Assembly (NCBI GenBank): GCA_965277695.1
Contig: CBDIDQ010000130.1
Span: 1-64,000 of the forward strand
DNA: 64,000 bases
From: JABSOG01 sp965277695
GTDB taxonomy: Bacteria > Pseudomonadota > Gammaproteobacteria > Enterobacterales > Alteromonadaceae
Direction of reading: 5' to 3'
Translations under genes and position numbers: made by a program
The notes under the pieces: generated by a model
Seen by the model: only the letters and a program-made list of their open reading frames with translations
Told to the model about the DNA's origin: nothing
The model's database searches: none
Shown here: positions 26,743 to 36,257 of the stretch, piece by piece
Layout of the letters: each line of letters begins with the position of its first letter
How positions within the stretch are numbered: the first letter of the stretch is position 1

Positions 26743-28099
26743 GACAAATCTCCTTCACCAGCGCAGCGAAGTGATCGCCACGGGCTTCGAAGTTGGCAAA
26801 CATGTCAAAGCTGGCACACGCCGGAGACAACAACACGCAGTCACCACTGTTGGCCAAGGCAAAAGCTTTTAATACCGCTTCTTCCATTGATCTAACCCCA
26901 ATCGATTTGGTGCCATCAGTGACTAACGCGCCGATTTGGTCGCCGTCCCGACCAAAAGTGATTAGGTAATCAACGTGGTTCTCAAGCGCTTGTTGTAATG
27001 GCGCAAAGTCTGCCGATTTACCCACGCCGCCCGCCAGTAAAATCAAATTGCCCATGCACTGGGGTTTAAGACCGTTTAATGCGGCGACTGTGGCACCGAC
27101 ATTAGTGGCTTTGGAATCATTGATCCAACTGACCTCACCGGTGCCTTCAATTCGCTCACAGCGATGAGACAAACCAGTAAACTGTTTAAATGTTTGCTCA
27201 ATCACCGCATGGCTCAATTTAAACGGTTGAACCAGCGCAATCGCAGCCAAGGCATTAAGCACATTATGCTGACCGACAATATTCAGTGCGCTCACCGGGC
27301 AAATTTCATCCAGCCCTTGGGCAAAACAACCATTGCGGATCCCCACTGCGGCATTTTGACTGTGCTCGGGCTCAGTCAAACCAAAACCAATATGTGACGG
27401 ATGCGCTTTTGATGGCAACGTCAATACATCTGCACGGTTATAAACCGCAATATCCGCATGACTATAAATACGTTGTTTAGCTGCGGCATAAGCATCATAG
27501 CTTTCGTAACGATCCATATGATCTTCGCTGAGATTCAAAATGGTCGCCGTTTGTGCATGTAGCGATGAGGTGGTTTCTAACTGAAAACTGGATAATTCAA
27601 GCACTGCCACATCAAATGGCTGAGCCAGCAAGTCCAGCACAGGCACACCGATATTACCGCCAAACACCGCATCATAACCGCCGTTTTTCAACAACTCGGT
27701 GACCAACTTGGTCACCGTTGACTTACCATTAGAACCACTGATAGCAATCACGGGCTGGCGATTAAGCCGAGCAAACAATTCAACATCACCGATGATTTGG
27801 ACCCCATGATTAGCCGCTTCAATCAATATCGGTAATGATAAAGGCACGCCAGGACTGACAATTAACAAATCAGCGTCCAGCAACACATCAGGGTAACGCT
27901 CTGCATCGGTCGGTAATTTAAACACTGACATTTGTGGCCACTGAGAAACCACCTGCTGCACCCCGGCAGACTGGAGATCACCATCCATGACAAATGGCAC
28001 CACATCTTTGCCCATCAAATAACAGACGCAAGAGAGTCCTGAGACACCCAGTCCCAGTACCCCAACCTTTTTGCCTTTTAATGTGGTCAAATAAGCCAT
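26732..28099 (-). CDS. murD: UDP-N-acetylmuramoyl-alanine--D-glutamate ligase MurD
   Basis: 455 aa, slightly longer than E. coli MurD (438). It adds D-Glu to UDP-MurNAc-Ala. Motifs are VGVLGLGVSGLS (UDP-binding Rossmann domain), the P-loop AISGSNGKSTVTKL, LSEDHMDRYESYDAYAAAKQRI, SHRCERIEGTGEVSWINDSKATN and LSPACASFDMFANFEARGD in the C-terminal domain. It is 101 bases from mraY, the largest gap inside the mur block, and overlaps ftsW by 11 bases. Confidence 0.98.
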   Translation of the reverse strand: MAYLTTLKGKKVGVLGLGVSGLSCVCYLMGKDVVPFVMDGDLQSAGVQQVVSQWPQMSVFKLPTDAERYPDVLLDADLLIVSPGVPLSLPILIEAANHGVQIIGDVELFARLNRQPVIAISGSNGKSTVTKLVTELLKNGGYDAVFGGNIGVPVLDLLAQPFDVAVLELSSFQLETTSSLHAQTATILNLSEDHMDRYESYDAYAAAKQRIYSHADIAVYNRADVLTLPSKAHPSHIGFGLTEPEHSQNAAVGIRNGCFAQGLDEICPVSALNIVGQHNVLNALAAIALVQPFKLSHAVIEQTFKQFTGLSHRCERIEGTGEVSWINDSKATNVGATVAALNGLKPQCMGNLILLAGGVGKSADFAPLQQALENHVDYLITFGRDGDQIGALVTDGTKSIGVRSMEEAVLKAFALANSGDCVLLSPACASFDMFANFEARGDHFAALVKEICHVD

Positions 28100-28200
28100 T
28101 TTTAGCTGTTACCTTTAATCATTCATCTTGTGAATACACGTAGCATGGGTTTCGCCTCTGGCTCACCACACCCTACCTTAAACTAATACAATATTAACCA

Positions 28201-29283
28201 CTACCTAATTTTAAGTGTCGCTAAACCAATCAATACTAAAATCAGCGAGATGATCCAAAACCGCACGATCACCCGTGGCTCGGGCCACCCTTTTAATTCA
28301 TAGTGATGATGAATAGGAGCCATTCTGAATACTCGCTCGCCGCGTAATTTATACGATCCGACCTGTAAAATCACCGACAAGGTTTCCATCACAAACACCC
28401 CGCCCATAATAAACAGCACCAATTCTTGTCTGACCAATACGGCGATCACGCCTAATGCGCCGCCTAGAGCCAAAGAGCCAACATCACCCATAAACACTTG
28501 TGCCGGGTAAGTGTTAAACCATAAAAAGCCCAACCCTGCGCCAAAGATGGCGGTGCAAACAATCACCAGTTCATCCGCCAGTGGTAAATAAGGAATATTA
28601 AGATAATCGGCAAAATTAACATTACTGGTGACATAAGCAAATATTGCCAATGCCCCGGCCACCATCATGGTTGGCACTATCGCCAGTCCATCAAGACCAT
28701 CCGTCAAATTCACCGCGTTGCTGGTGCCGACGATGACAAAATAAGTCATGGCGATATATAACAAACCCAGTTGTGGCACCACATCTTTGAAAAATGGCAC
28801 TAACAACATGGTTTCGGCTTCTCGCTGGGTGGTACTATACAAACCAAAGGCGACAATTAACGCCACCACCGATTGCCACAAGTACTTCCAGCGGGCAATT
28901 AAGCCTTTGGGGTCTTTACGAATAACCTTGCGATAATCATCAACCCAGCCAATGGCACCAAAACTGGCCACCACAAACAGCACCACCCAAACGTATTTAT
29001 TCGACAAGTCCGCCCACAGCAAGGTACTCAAGATGATCGCACCGAGGATTAACACCCCACCCATGGTCGGAGTGCCTGATTTGCTTAAGTGACTTTCAGG
29101 ACCGTCATCGCGTACAGTTTGACCAATTTGCATTTTCTGCAATTGGCGGATCAGTTTAGGACCATAAAATAGTGACACCACCAGCGCCGTCAATACTGAC
29201 AAAATCGCCCGCATGGTGAGATAAGAGAAGACGTTAAATCCGCTATGAAACTGGGTTAAATACTCGGTTAACCACACTAGCAT
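28201..29283 (-). CDS. mraY: Phospho-N-acetylmuramoyl-pentapeptide transferase MraY
   Basis: 360 aa, exactly the usual length, with about ten membrane helices. MraY moves phospho-MurNAc-pentapeptide to undecaprenyl phosphate to form lipid I. Seen are the catalytic aspartates in GWVDDYRKV and LTDGLDGLA, FMGDVGSLALGGALG, and the cytoplasmic histidine loop MAPIHHHYELKGWPE. It overlaps murF by 7 bases. The 101 bases between mraY and murD hold no gene. Confidence 0.98.
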   Translation of the reverse strand: MLVWLTEYLTQFHSGFNVFSYLTMRAILSVLTALVVSLFYGPKLIRQLQKMQIGQTVRDDGPESHLSKSGTPTMGGVLILGAIILSTLLWADLSNKYVWVVLFVVASFGAIGWVDDYRKVIRKDPKGLIARWKYLWQSVVALIVAFGLYSTTQREAETMLLVPFFKDVVPQLGLLYIAMTYFVIVGTSNAVNLTDGLDGLAIVPTMMVAGALAIFAYVTSNVNFADYLNIPYLPLADELVIVCTAIFGAGLGFLWFNTYPAQVFMGDVGSLALGGALGVIAVLVRQELVLFIMGGVFVMETLSVILQVGSYKLRGERVFRMAPIHHHYELKGWPEPRVIVRFWIISLILVLIGLATLKIR

Positions 29284-30719
29284 GAGGCAATCTCCTGGTT
29301 TTTGCGCTGGTGCAACTCAACGAGTCCTGCGACGACTAATTCCATTTTTGCACTGCGTGAACCTTTAACCAAAATAGTGACCTTTTTAGTGGGATTTTGT
29401 TTTGCCTGGTCGGAGTCCGCCAGTAAATTCGCCAGCTGTTGTAACAACTGCTCGCGGGAAGAAAAATGTAAGCCATTGCCGTTAAACACCGCACTGGCAT
29501 TTTGACTTAATACACCGAGGGTAATTAAGTGATCGATCTTTTGCTGTTTGGCATACTGCCCCACGGTTTCATGATAAACCCGAGCGTCTTGACCCAATTC
29601 AGCCATATCACCAAACACCAAAATCGTTTGCCCTTCATTGACTGCCAGCAAATCAATCGCCGCTTTGGCCGATTCAACATTGGCATTATAAGTGTCATCA
29701 ATCACCGTCAAATGATCAGATAGCTTAATCAAATTAACCCGGCCATTAACCGGTTTCATCTGTGATAAACCCGAAGCGATATCTGCTAACGAAGCCCCAA
29801 CACTCAAACAAACACCCGCCGCAGCCAAAGCATTATTAACGTTATGTCGGCCGGGACTCGATAACGTAACCTCAACGGTTTCGATACTACTTTGTTGTTT
29901 ATGATAAATAGTAAAAGTGGCACAGCCAAAGGCATCGAGTTGAATATTCTTAACCCACACATCCACCTCTTTGGCTGCATCCATCGAGAAACGCAACACC
30001 GGTCTTTGTTCTAAACGACGTAACCAGTAGTCGGTGTAGTCACTGTCGCAATTAAGTACAGCGATGGCATTTTCACCACTGTGAGTAAAAATCTCGCCTT
30101 TGGCCCGAGCCACCCCGTGTAAATCGACAAAGCCCTCTAAATGAGCGGCGGCGACATTGTTAATCAGGGTTACATCCGGATTAGTCAAACCGGTGGTATA
30201 AGCAATCTCTCCTGGGTGATTAGCACCGAGTTCAATCACCGCAAAATCATGTGCTGGTGTTAGTCTGAGTAACGTCAGTGGCACACCAATTTGATTGTTA
30301 AAATTGCCTTGAGTAAACAACACATTGCCCAGTTGAGATAAAATGCTGGCCACCATTTCTTTCACCGTGGTTTTGCCAACACTGCCAGTGATAGCAATGG
30401 TTTTATGTTGCATTTGCGCTTTAACCGCTGCACTGAGTTCGCCTAATGCTCGGGTAGTATCTTCGACAATAATTTGTGGTACATCAATATCCAGCTGCCG
30501 TTCAACAATCAGCGCACAGGCCCCTTTACTCACCGCTTGGGCGGCAAACTTGTGACCATCAAAATTAGCCCCTTTGAGGGCGATAAACAGATCACCCGAG
30601 ACAATAGCTCGGGTATCGGTATTAACATTATTGATTTCAACACTGTCTATTCCAGCACAGTCACCAACCAAAGTGGCAGACAGCTGCTCGCTAATCCATT
30701 GAGTGGTTACTGTGATCAT
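29277..30719 (-). CDS. murF: UDP-MurNAc-tripeptide--D-Ala-D-Ala ligase MurF
   Basis: 480 aa. MurF adds the D-Ala-D-Ala made by Ddl to complete the pentapeptide precursor. Motifs are SGDLFIALKGANFDGHKF, the P-loop AITGSVGKTTVK, QGNFNNQIGVPLTLLRL, ELGANHPGEI and DTYNANVESAKAAID. I place the start at ATG 30719, which overlaps the murE stop as ATGA and has AGGAG about 10 bases upstream, rather than the in-frame ATG 21 bases earlier. The C-terminus overlaps mraY by 7 bases. Confidence 0.97.
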   Translation of the reverse strand: MITVTTQWISEQLSATLVGDCAGIDSVEINNVNTDTRAIVSGDLFIALKGANFDGHKFAAQAVSKGACALIVERQLDIDVPQIIVEDTTRALGELSAAVKAQMQHKTIAITGSVGKTTVKEMVASILSQLGNVLFTQGNFNNQIGVPLTLLRLTPAHDFAVIELGANHPGEIAYTTGLTNPDVTLINNVAAAHLEGFVDLHGVARAKGEIFTHSGENAIAVLNCDSDYTDYWLRRLEQRPVLRFSMDAAKEVDVWVKNIQLDAFGCATFTIYHKQQSSIETVEVTLSSPGRHNVNNALAAAGVCLSVGASLADIASGLSQMKPVNGRVNLIKLSDHLTVIDDTYNANVESAKAAIDLLAVNEGQTILVFGDMAELGQDARVYHETVGQYAKQQKIDHLITLGVLSQNASAVFNGNGLHFSSREQLLQQLANLLADSDQAKQNPTKKVTILVKGSRSAKMELVVAGLVELHQRKNQEIASC

Positions 30720-32182
30720 GCTGACATCTCCTGGATGCACTGGCGTACATACGCCCGCTCATCGTAGTCAATCACTTCGTCGCCAAAGATTTGATAAGTC
30801 TCATGACCCTTGCCTGCGATCAGAATGACATCGCCTTTGGCGGCTTGTTTTAAGGTGTTGGCAATCGCTTTTTTGCGATCCAACTCAATAATTACTTTAG
30901 CCCCATCACTCACATCCAAACCCGTTTGAATATCAATAACAATTTGCTCCGGTTTTTCGTGACGGGGATTATCATTGGTGAGGATCACCCGGTCAGCATA
31001 ACGTTGGGCAATTTGTCCCATCAGTGGTCGTTTGCTTTGATCGCGATCACCGCCACACCCAAAAATAACCCACAAAGTACCTTGGGTATGACGTTTCAAC
31101 GCCTGTAAAGCTTGTGCTAATGCATCCGGCGTATGGGCATAATCAACCACTGCAACGGCCCCTGCTGATTGCGCAAATTGCTCCATGCGACCGGGAATTG
31201 CAGTCAAATGGGTAACAGCATCGACCAGTGTCGAAAGCGCAACGCCATATGACAACAACACCGCCATCGCCGACACCAAATTGTTCAGATTGAATTGGCC
31301 AAATAATGGACTAACCACCTCAGCCTCACCCCAGCTACTCACCAAGGTGAAAGCCAAACCGCTGTTGCTAAATTTGGCATTGCGGAACATAACATGCTGA
31401 CCACTGACATAACGTTCAATATAACTGCCCACCGCAATCACTTTTCGGCTGGTCGCCCACTCATAAAGCCAGCCCAGTGAAGTTTGATCATCAACATTGA
31501 GGATGGTGGTGGCCGTTGGATTGTGTTCAAACAGGGCTTTTTTCGCCTCGGTATAGCTGGCCAAATCACCATGATAATCGAGGTGATCTTGAGTCAAATT
31601 AGTAAACACCACACAGTCAAAATCGAGTCCGCTAACGCGACCCTGATCTAACCCGACAGAAGACACTTCCATCGCAGTGTAGTCACAGCCTTTTTCGACA
31701 AATTGATGTAATAATCGATAGTTATCCGCAATACCCGGGGTGGTATTAACATGGGGTTTCAGCGCATTAAGCAGACCGACACCTAGGGTGCCAATCACCG
31801 CCGTGGGCTGCGGATTCAGTTGAGCGACCAATTGAGAGATAGTGGTTTTGCCGTTGGTACCTGTGATACCAATCAATTTAGTGTCATTGCATTGATGGTA
31901 AAAAGCGGCTAACAATTCAGGCAGACGTTGACTTAACTGCGCAATAACAATGGCATCACCTGCTGGTTCTTCTGCCAACACCGCAACTGCACCGTTTTGC
32001 ATCGCTGAGGCAATATAATCCACCCCATTTTGTGCCGCGCCTTTGACCGCGATAAAGACATCACCCGGACGTACATCCCGGCTATCCATGCGCACGTCAT
32101 TAACGCTGATATTTGCGGTTAAATCAATACCGCTTAAATCAATACCAAAAGGCGCTAACCAATGTTTTAGCTGCTTGCTCAT
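30716..32182 (-). CDS. murE: UDP-MurNAc-Ala-Glu--meso-diaminopimelate ligase MurE
   Basis: 488 aa. MurE adds the third stem amino acid. The P-loop GITGTNGKTTISQ, the ATP-site TNLTQDHLDYHG and, decisively, the DNPR motif in LTNDNPRHEKP mark the meso-diaminopimelate form, consistent with a Gram-negative wall. The C-terminal GKGHETYQIFGDEVIDYDER is typical. It overlaps ftsI by 4 bases and murF by 4. Confidence 0.98.
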   Translation of the reverse strand: MSKQLKHWLAPFGIDLSGIDLTANISVNDVRMDSRDVRPGDVFIAVKGAAQNGVDYIASAMQNGAVAVLAEEPAGDAIVIAQLSQRLPELLAAFYHQCNDTKLIGITGTNGKTTISQLVAQLNPQPTAVIGTLGVGLLNALKPHVNTTPGIADNYRLLHQFVEKGCDYTAMEVSSVGLDQGRVSGLDFDCVVFTNLTQDHLDYHGDLASYTEAKKALFEHNPTATTILNVDDQTSLGWLYEWATSRKVIAVGSYIERYVSGQHVMFRNAKFSNSGLAFTLVSSWGEAEVVSPLFGQFNLNNLVSAMAVLLSYGVALSTLVDAVTHLTAIPGRMEQFAQSAGAVAVVDYAHTPDALAQALQALKRHTQGTLWVIFGCGGDRDQSKRPLMGQIAQRYADRVILTNDNPRHEKPEQIVIDIQTGLDVSDGAKVIIELDRKKAIANTLKQAAKGDVILIAGKGHETYQIFGDEVIDYDERAYVRQCIQEMSA

Positions 32183-33975
32183 AAGTTACCTCTTGCCGCG
32201 ATCACCGTTTGTTGTTGATCGAGTGCATCTGGTGGCACATTTAACAACTGCAAAGCACTGCCCATAATGGTCGAAAACGCCGGACCTGCGACGTCGTTAC
32301 CATAAAAATAATCACCAGCCGGATCGTTGATCATCACCACAGTGGCAATGCGCGGATCAGACACCGGTCCCACGCCACCAAAAGAGCCGACGTAATCGCT
32401 GCTGTATGAACCCTGACTGGCTATTCTTGAAGTGCCGGTTTTACCCGCAATGCGATAACCCGCGACCGCAGCTTTAGTACCTGTTCCACCTTCAGCCAAT
32501 ACTGATTCCAACATAGCCAACACTTGTTTTGCGGTATTAGGCTGAAGTACCTGCTCACCTTCAATTAATCTGTCTTTATTCTGCTTCAAAATCGTCAATG
32601 GTCGACTGACACCATGATTACCAAGGGTGGCATACATCCTAGCCAACTGAACCGTAGTAACTGACAAGCCATAGCCAAATGACAAAGTAGCAATTTCGAA
32701 ATCTGACCAACGGGCTCGGCCGCCAAATACCCCGGGTCTTTCGCCAATCAGGCCCAACCCGGTATCACTGCCAAAACCCAACTGATAGAAAGTATTGAGA
32801 AAGTGCTCTTTAGGCATCGACAACGCTAACTTGGTGATCCCGACATTACTTGAATGCTGCAAAATGCCCTGCATATCCAGTTCACCGTAATTGCGACTGT
32901 CTTCAACCCGGCTACCGCTCACTCGCATCCAGCCCGGTGAAGTATTGATTTGATCATTGGCAGTATATGAACCGAATTCTAATGCGCTGATGGCCGCAAT
33001 CGGTTTGAGGATTGAACCGGGTTCAAACAAATCGGTCACTGCACGATTTCTGAAACGATGACCTGAGACATTACGACGATTATTGGGGTTATAAGATGGG
33101 CTATTGACCAATGCCAGCACTTCGCCGGTTTTCACATCCACTACCACCGCTGAGCCCGAGGTAGCACTAAATGAAGTCACTGCGGATTTAAGCGCCTTGT
33201 AAGCAATCGCCTGAATACGTTGATCAATACTCAACGTTAACGACTGCCCGGCTATCGGCTCGACTTCTTCAAGCACCTCGATTTCTCGGCCTTTGGCGTC
33301 TTTGCGAATTTTACGGCTACCAGCACTGCCGATCATTTGTTTGTTATAAAGCTTTTCGATGCCATCTATGCCTTGAGCATCTAGGTTAGTAAAGCCCACC
33401 AAATGCGCACTGATCTCGCCATTAGGGTAATAACGTTTCGATTCTTTACGTAGATAAACCCCGGGGATTTTAAGGTTTTTGACATATTCTGCCATCGCCG
33501 GCTCAACCTGACGCAGCAAATAAACAAAGCGTTTTTTCGGATTACTCACCCGAGTAACCAGCTTGTCGCGTTTAATGTGCAGCACATCGGCCAACGCCAT
33601 CCAGCGTTTATCATCGGCAATCGACAAACCGCTTTTATTGATCACTTTAGGATCGGCCCAAATCGCCTGAACCGGCACACTCACCGCCAGCTCAATGCCA
33701 TTGCGGTCTAAAATCATGCCCCGTAATACATCTTCTGATTTGGTGCGAATAGTGCGATTGTCGCTGCGGCGATTGAGATCTTCTGAATCATAAACTTGCA
33801 AGAAAGCGGCTCTGGCACCGATGCCACAAAAAATCAAACCGATGCAACTAATGACCAGCGCAAAGCGCCAATTAGTTAAGGTAGGGGTTTTACTCCCCTT
33901 GCTCTTAGCTCGTGCCTTTTTTGGCCGAGTCAATTTAGCGGTGGCCTTGACTATGCTGTTATCAAAAACAGTCAT
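32179..33975 (-). CDS. ftsI: Septal transpeptidase FtsI (PBP3)
   Basis: 598 aa. After a basic cytoplasmic start, a single membrane segment (about 34-55) anchors the protein. The non-catalytic PBP dimerisation domain follows (DVLRGMILDRNGIELAVSV), then the transpeptidase with nucleophile Ser321 in EPGSILKP (SxxK), SSNVG (SxN) and KTGTSR (KTG). It cross-links septal murein and is the target of aztreonam and cephalexin in relatives. It overlaps ftsL by 4 bases and murE by 4. Confidence 0.98.
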   Translation of the reverse strand: MTVFDNSIVKATAKLTRPKKARAKSKGSKTPTLTNWRFALVISCIGLIFCGIGARAAFLQVYDSEDLNRRSDNRTIRTKSEDVLRGMILDRNGIELAVSVPVQAIWADPKVINKSGLSIADDKRWMALADVLHIKRDKLVTRVSNPKKRFVYLLRQVEPAMAEYVKNLKIPGVYLRKESKRYYPNGEISAHLVGFTNLDAQGIDGIEKLYNKQMIGSAGSRKIRKDAKGREIEVLEEVEPIAGQSLTLSIDQRIQAIAYKALKSAVTSFSATSGSAVVVDVKTGEVLALVNSPSYNPNNRRNVSGHRFRNRAVTDLFEPGSILKPIAAISALEFGSYTANDQINTSPGWMRVSGSRVEDSRNYGELDMQGILQHSSNVGITKLALSMPKEHFLNTFYQLGFGSDTGLGLIGERPGVFGGRARWSDFEIATLSFGYGLSVTTVQLARMYATLGNHGVSRPLTILKQNKDRLIEGEQVLQPNTAKQVLAMLESVLAEGGTGTKAAVAGYRIAGKTGTSRIASQGSYSSDYVGSFGGVGPVSDPRIATVVMINDPAGDYFYGNDVAGPAFSTIMGSALQLLNVPPDALDQQQTVIAARGNL

Positions 33976-34304
33976 TGTAACCTCACCACAACTTCATCAG
34001 CCAGCGTGGGGCGGGACAAGCCCAACTGTTGGCCAACAATCGCTTCAATCCGGCTATGTTCGGCCAGGGTGCGTTGTTCGAGTAAATTGTGCCGCCATTC
34101 CAAATCCAGCTCATCTCGTTGTTGAAACAACTTATCCTGCTCAATAAAAGCCAAACGATTAAGATGAGCAAACTGCACCACCATCAAAGCGCTGGCTACA
34201 TTCAACAACAGCAACAAAATCACCCATTTATGAGTGATAAAATCATTGAGGATCTCAAGGGCCAGATTCGGCTGACGAGTGGGCGCTTTATTAGCAGTAG
34301 GCAT
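33972..34304 (-). CDS. ftsL: Cell division protein FtsL
   Basis: 110 aa. A small bitopic protein with one membrane helix (about 31-48, WVILLLLLNVASALMVVQF) and a periplasmic coiled coil (KLFQQRDELDLEWRHNLLEQRTLAEHSRIE). It forms the FtsQLB complex that activates FtsWI. The N-terminal cytoplasmic tail is about 30 residues. It lies 2 bases after rsmH and overlaps ftsI by 4. Confidence 0.95.
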   Translation of the reverse strand: MPTANKAPTRQPNLALEILNDFITHKWVILLLLLNVASALMVVQFAHLNRLAFIEQDKLFQQRDELDLEWRHNLLEQRTLAEHSRIEAIVGQQLGLSRPTLADEVVVRLQ

Positions 34305-34306
34305 GG

Positions 34307-35245
34307 CTACAGGCGCTCTGCAATACGCAAAATAGAGCTGCGGCTACGGACATTAACATCGACTTCATTTTTCGACGGTTTAATTGCCTTACCGATGGTT
34401 TTGAGTGTTAACCCCTTATTTAATTGTTCATCAGTCAACGGCAGACCTCTGGGAACGGGTGCGCCTTTACTATGTTTTTTAAAGAATTGTTTAACGATGC
34501 GATCTTCGAGCGAATGAAAGCTGATCACCACTAGCCGACCACCGGGTTTTAACACCTTTAATGACGACTCAAGCGCTTGTTTTATTTCATCGAGTTCGCT
34601 GTTGATATAAATGCGGATCGCCTGAAAACTTTTGGTTGCTGGATGTTTTTTATCGGCTTTGCTGCCCGGCGCTATCGTTTTGATCAAAGCCGCTAATTCA
34701 GCTGTGCGGGTGATGGGGGCTTCTTCGCGGGCTGCGACTATACCTTGGGCAATACGCCAGCCGCTGCGTTCTTCACCGAAGGTTTTTAATACCCAGCTGA
34801 TATCTTCAACGTCGGCATTGGCCAGCCACTGGGCCGCAGTCAAACCGGATGTGATGTCCATGCGCATATCTAGCGGACCGTCACGCATAAAGCTGAAACC
34901 GCGTTCAGATTCATCTAGTTGCGGTGAAGACACCCCTAAATCGAGTAAAATGCCATCGGCTTGGCCAATGATTTGTTGAGTTTGCGCCACGGTTTCGAGT
35001 TCAGAGAAGGCGCTATGGGTAATATGGAAACGTTGGTCTGAGGCGAACTTTTGCGCCTCTTCAATTGCCTGCAAGTCGCGATCAATCGCAAACAAGCGGC
35101 CTTGCTCGCCCAGTTGTGACAAGATCACAGCTGAATGACCACCTCGGCCAAAGGTGCCGTCAATGTACACCCCTTGCGGATTGATGTTCAGGCCGTCAAC
35201 GGCCTCTTCCAGTAGAACTGAAATATGTTTGGTATTTTCAGGCAT
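34307..35245 (-). CDS. rsmH: 16S rRNA (cytosine1402-N4)-methyltransferase RsmH
   Basis: 312 aa, the usual size. RsmH methylates N4 of C1402 in the ribosomal P site using SAM. Motifs are HISVLLEEAVDGL, the SAM loop DGTFGRGGHS, ILLDLGVSSPQLDESERGFSF, FQAIRIYINSELDE and VVISFHSLEDRIVKQFFK. It is 3 bases from mraZ, the standard first pair of the cluster. Confidence 0.98.
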   Translation of the reverse strand: MPENTKHISVLLEEAVDGLNINPQGVYIDGTFGRGGHSAVILSQLGEQGRLFAIDRDLQAIEEAQKFASDQRFHITHSAFSELETVAQTQQIIGQADGILLDLGVSSPQLDESERGFSFMRDGPLDMRMDITSGLTAAQWLANADVEDISWVLKTFGEERSGWRIAQGIVAAREEAPITRTAELAALIKTIAPGSKADKKHPATKSFQAIRIYINSELDEIKQALESSLKVLKPGGRLVVISFHSLEDRIVKQFFKKHSKGAPVPRGLPLTDEQLNKGLTLKTIGKAIKPSKNEVDVNVRSRSSILRIAERL

Positions 35246-35248
35246 AAG

Positions 35249-35707
35249 TTAAAATGAAAAGTCTTGTAGTCGTTCGGTTAATTCAAAATCACCGGCATTT
35301 TCGGCAGCAATATCGTCGTCGATTTGTTGTTGCCAGATGGCTTCATCCCAGATTTCAAATTTATTTAATTGCCCCACCAGCATTATATTTTTGTCTAAGC
35401 TAGCATGGGTACGTAAAGGTCCGCTAATTAACGTTCGACCGTTACCATCCAGTTTACAGTCACTGGCATGGCCTAATAATAAACGTTGTACTCTTCTTTC
35501 ATGGGGATTCATGCTCGACAAGCGTCTGAGCTTGGCTTCAACTTCTTCCCATTCAGCCAGTGGATATAACAATAAGCAGGGTTGGTGAATATCAATAGTG
35601 CAAATCAGCTCACCCTGACACTCAGCCATTAGCATATCCCGAAACTTTGTCGGTATAGCTAACCTGCCTTTATTGTCGATGGTGATAGCGCTTGCGCCGC
35701 GATACAT
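35249..35707 (-). CDS. mraZ: Transcriptional regulator MraZ
   Basis: 152 aa, two AbrB/SpoVT-type swapped-hairpin halves (MYRGASAITIDNKGRLAIPTKFRD-type start, and DCKLDGNGRTLISGPLRTHA in the second half). MraZ forms a ring that binds direct TGG-type repeats and represses its own operon in E. coli. It is the first gene of the cluster. The repeats expected from this model are visible just upstream at 35776-35798. Confidence 0.97.
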   Translation of the reverse strand: MYRGASAITIDNKGRLAIPTKFRDMLMAECQGELICTIDIHQPCLLLYPLAEWEEVEAKLRRLSSMNPHERRVQRLLLGHASDCKLDGNGRTLISGPLRTHASLDKNIMLVGQLNKFEIWDEAIWQQQIDDDIAAENAGDFELTERLQDFSF

Positions 35708-35775
35708 AATCTTATTGTTATCCTGTTGACTGTTGATCCATTAACTTGGTATTAACTGGCTTTTTGTCGCTTGAT

Positions 35776-35798
35776 CCACAAAAAACCACTTTTTTCCA
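35776..35798 (-). promoter_or_regulatory. Candidate MraZ operator, three TGG boxes at 10-bp spacing
   Basis: On the minus strand TGG occurs at 35798-35796, 35788-35786 and 35778-35776, exactly 10 bases apart and each followed by A/T-rich bases. MraZ sites are known as TGG-containing 5-mers separated by 5 bases. The boxes begin at the predicted transcription start, where binding would block RNA polymerase. The usual third G is missing from each box, so affinity is uncertain. Confidence 0.55.
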
Positions 35799-35807
35799 CG
35801 AATGTAC

Positions 35808-35837
35808 AGTTTAGTGATTCTTATTGTTAGCTGTCAA
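35808..35837 (-). promoter_or_regulatory. Predicted sigma70 promoter of the mra/dcw cluster
   Basis: On the minus strand a perfect TTGACA (35837-35832) and TAAACT (35813-35808) are separated by 18 bases. The predicted start is near 35801, immediately before the TGG boxes and about 95 bases before mraZ. Confidence 0.6.
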
Positions 35838-36257
35838 GCCAAAACAAGATTAATTAAGTCGCGCAAACACAATAAAAATAAGGCTTGGCGGGAAGCTACT
35901 GAATTCAGTGGAGAAAAGTGGAGAGCTGGTATTTTATCCGCTTTTGATGGAAAAAAAACGCAGTTTTGCTATATCAAAACCCTATCGCTTGTCTAGTGCA
36001 AAACGGATAAAATGCTTACTTATGGCAAAAAAAACTAAAAACCCGGGTTTTATAACAGTTATATCAGAACAAAAGTGTTCATTTATTGTCCCAAACTGCA
36101 AATTTCCGCTATTGGCGATCACCTAGTGATCAACCCTGTACGCCAGCATATTCGCGGCTTTGGTCCTGTTCTTACAAGGTAAAAAAAGCCACTAAAAATC
36201 CGCGCTCAATATAATTCACCGGCAAAAAACAAGCATTTAGATACAAACCTATTATTA
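35838..36257. other. Intergenic region upstream of the SNF2 helicase gene
   Basis: About 420 bases with no convincing gene. On the plus strand two TGGAG boxes lie 10 bases apart (35910-35914, 35920-35924) with AAAAG between, resembling a MraZ-type pair. A TATAAT at 36210-36215 could be the -10 box for the helicase gene, but it lacks a good -35 box. No Shine-Dalgarno sequence is clear before ATG 36258. Confidence 0.4.

Noticed and set aside
35802..36126. Short plus-strand frames between mraZ and the helicase gene
   Set aside because: No ribosome site or recognisable motif, and they overlap the mraZ promoter region.
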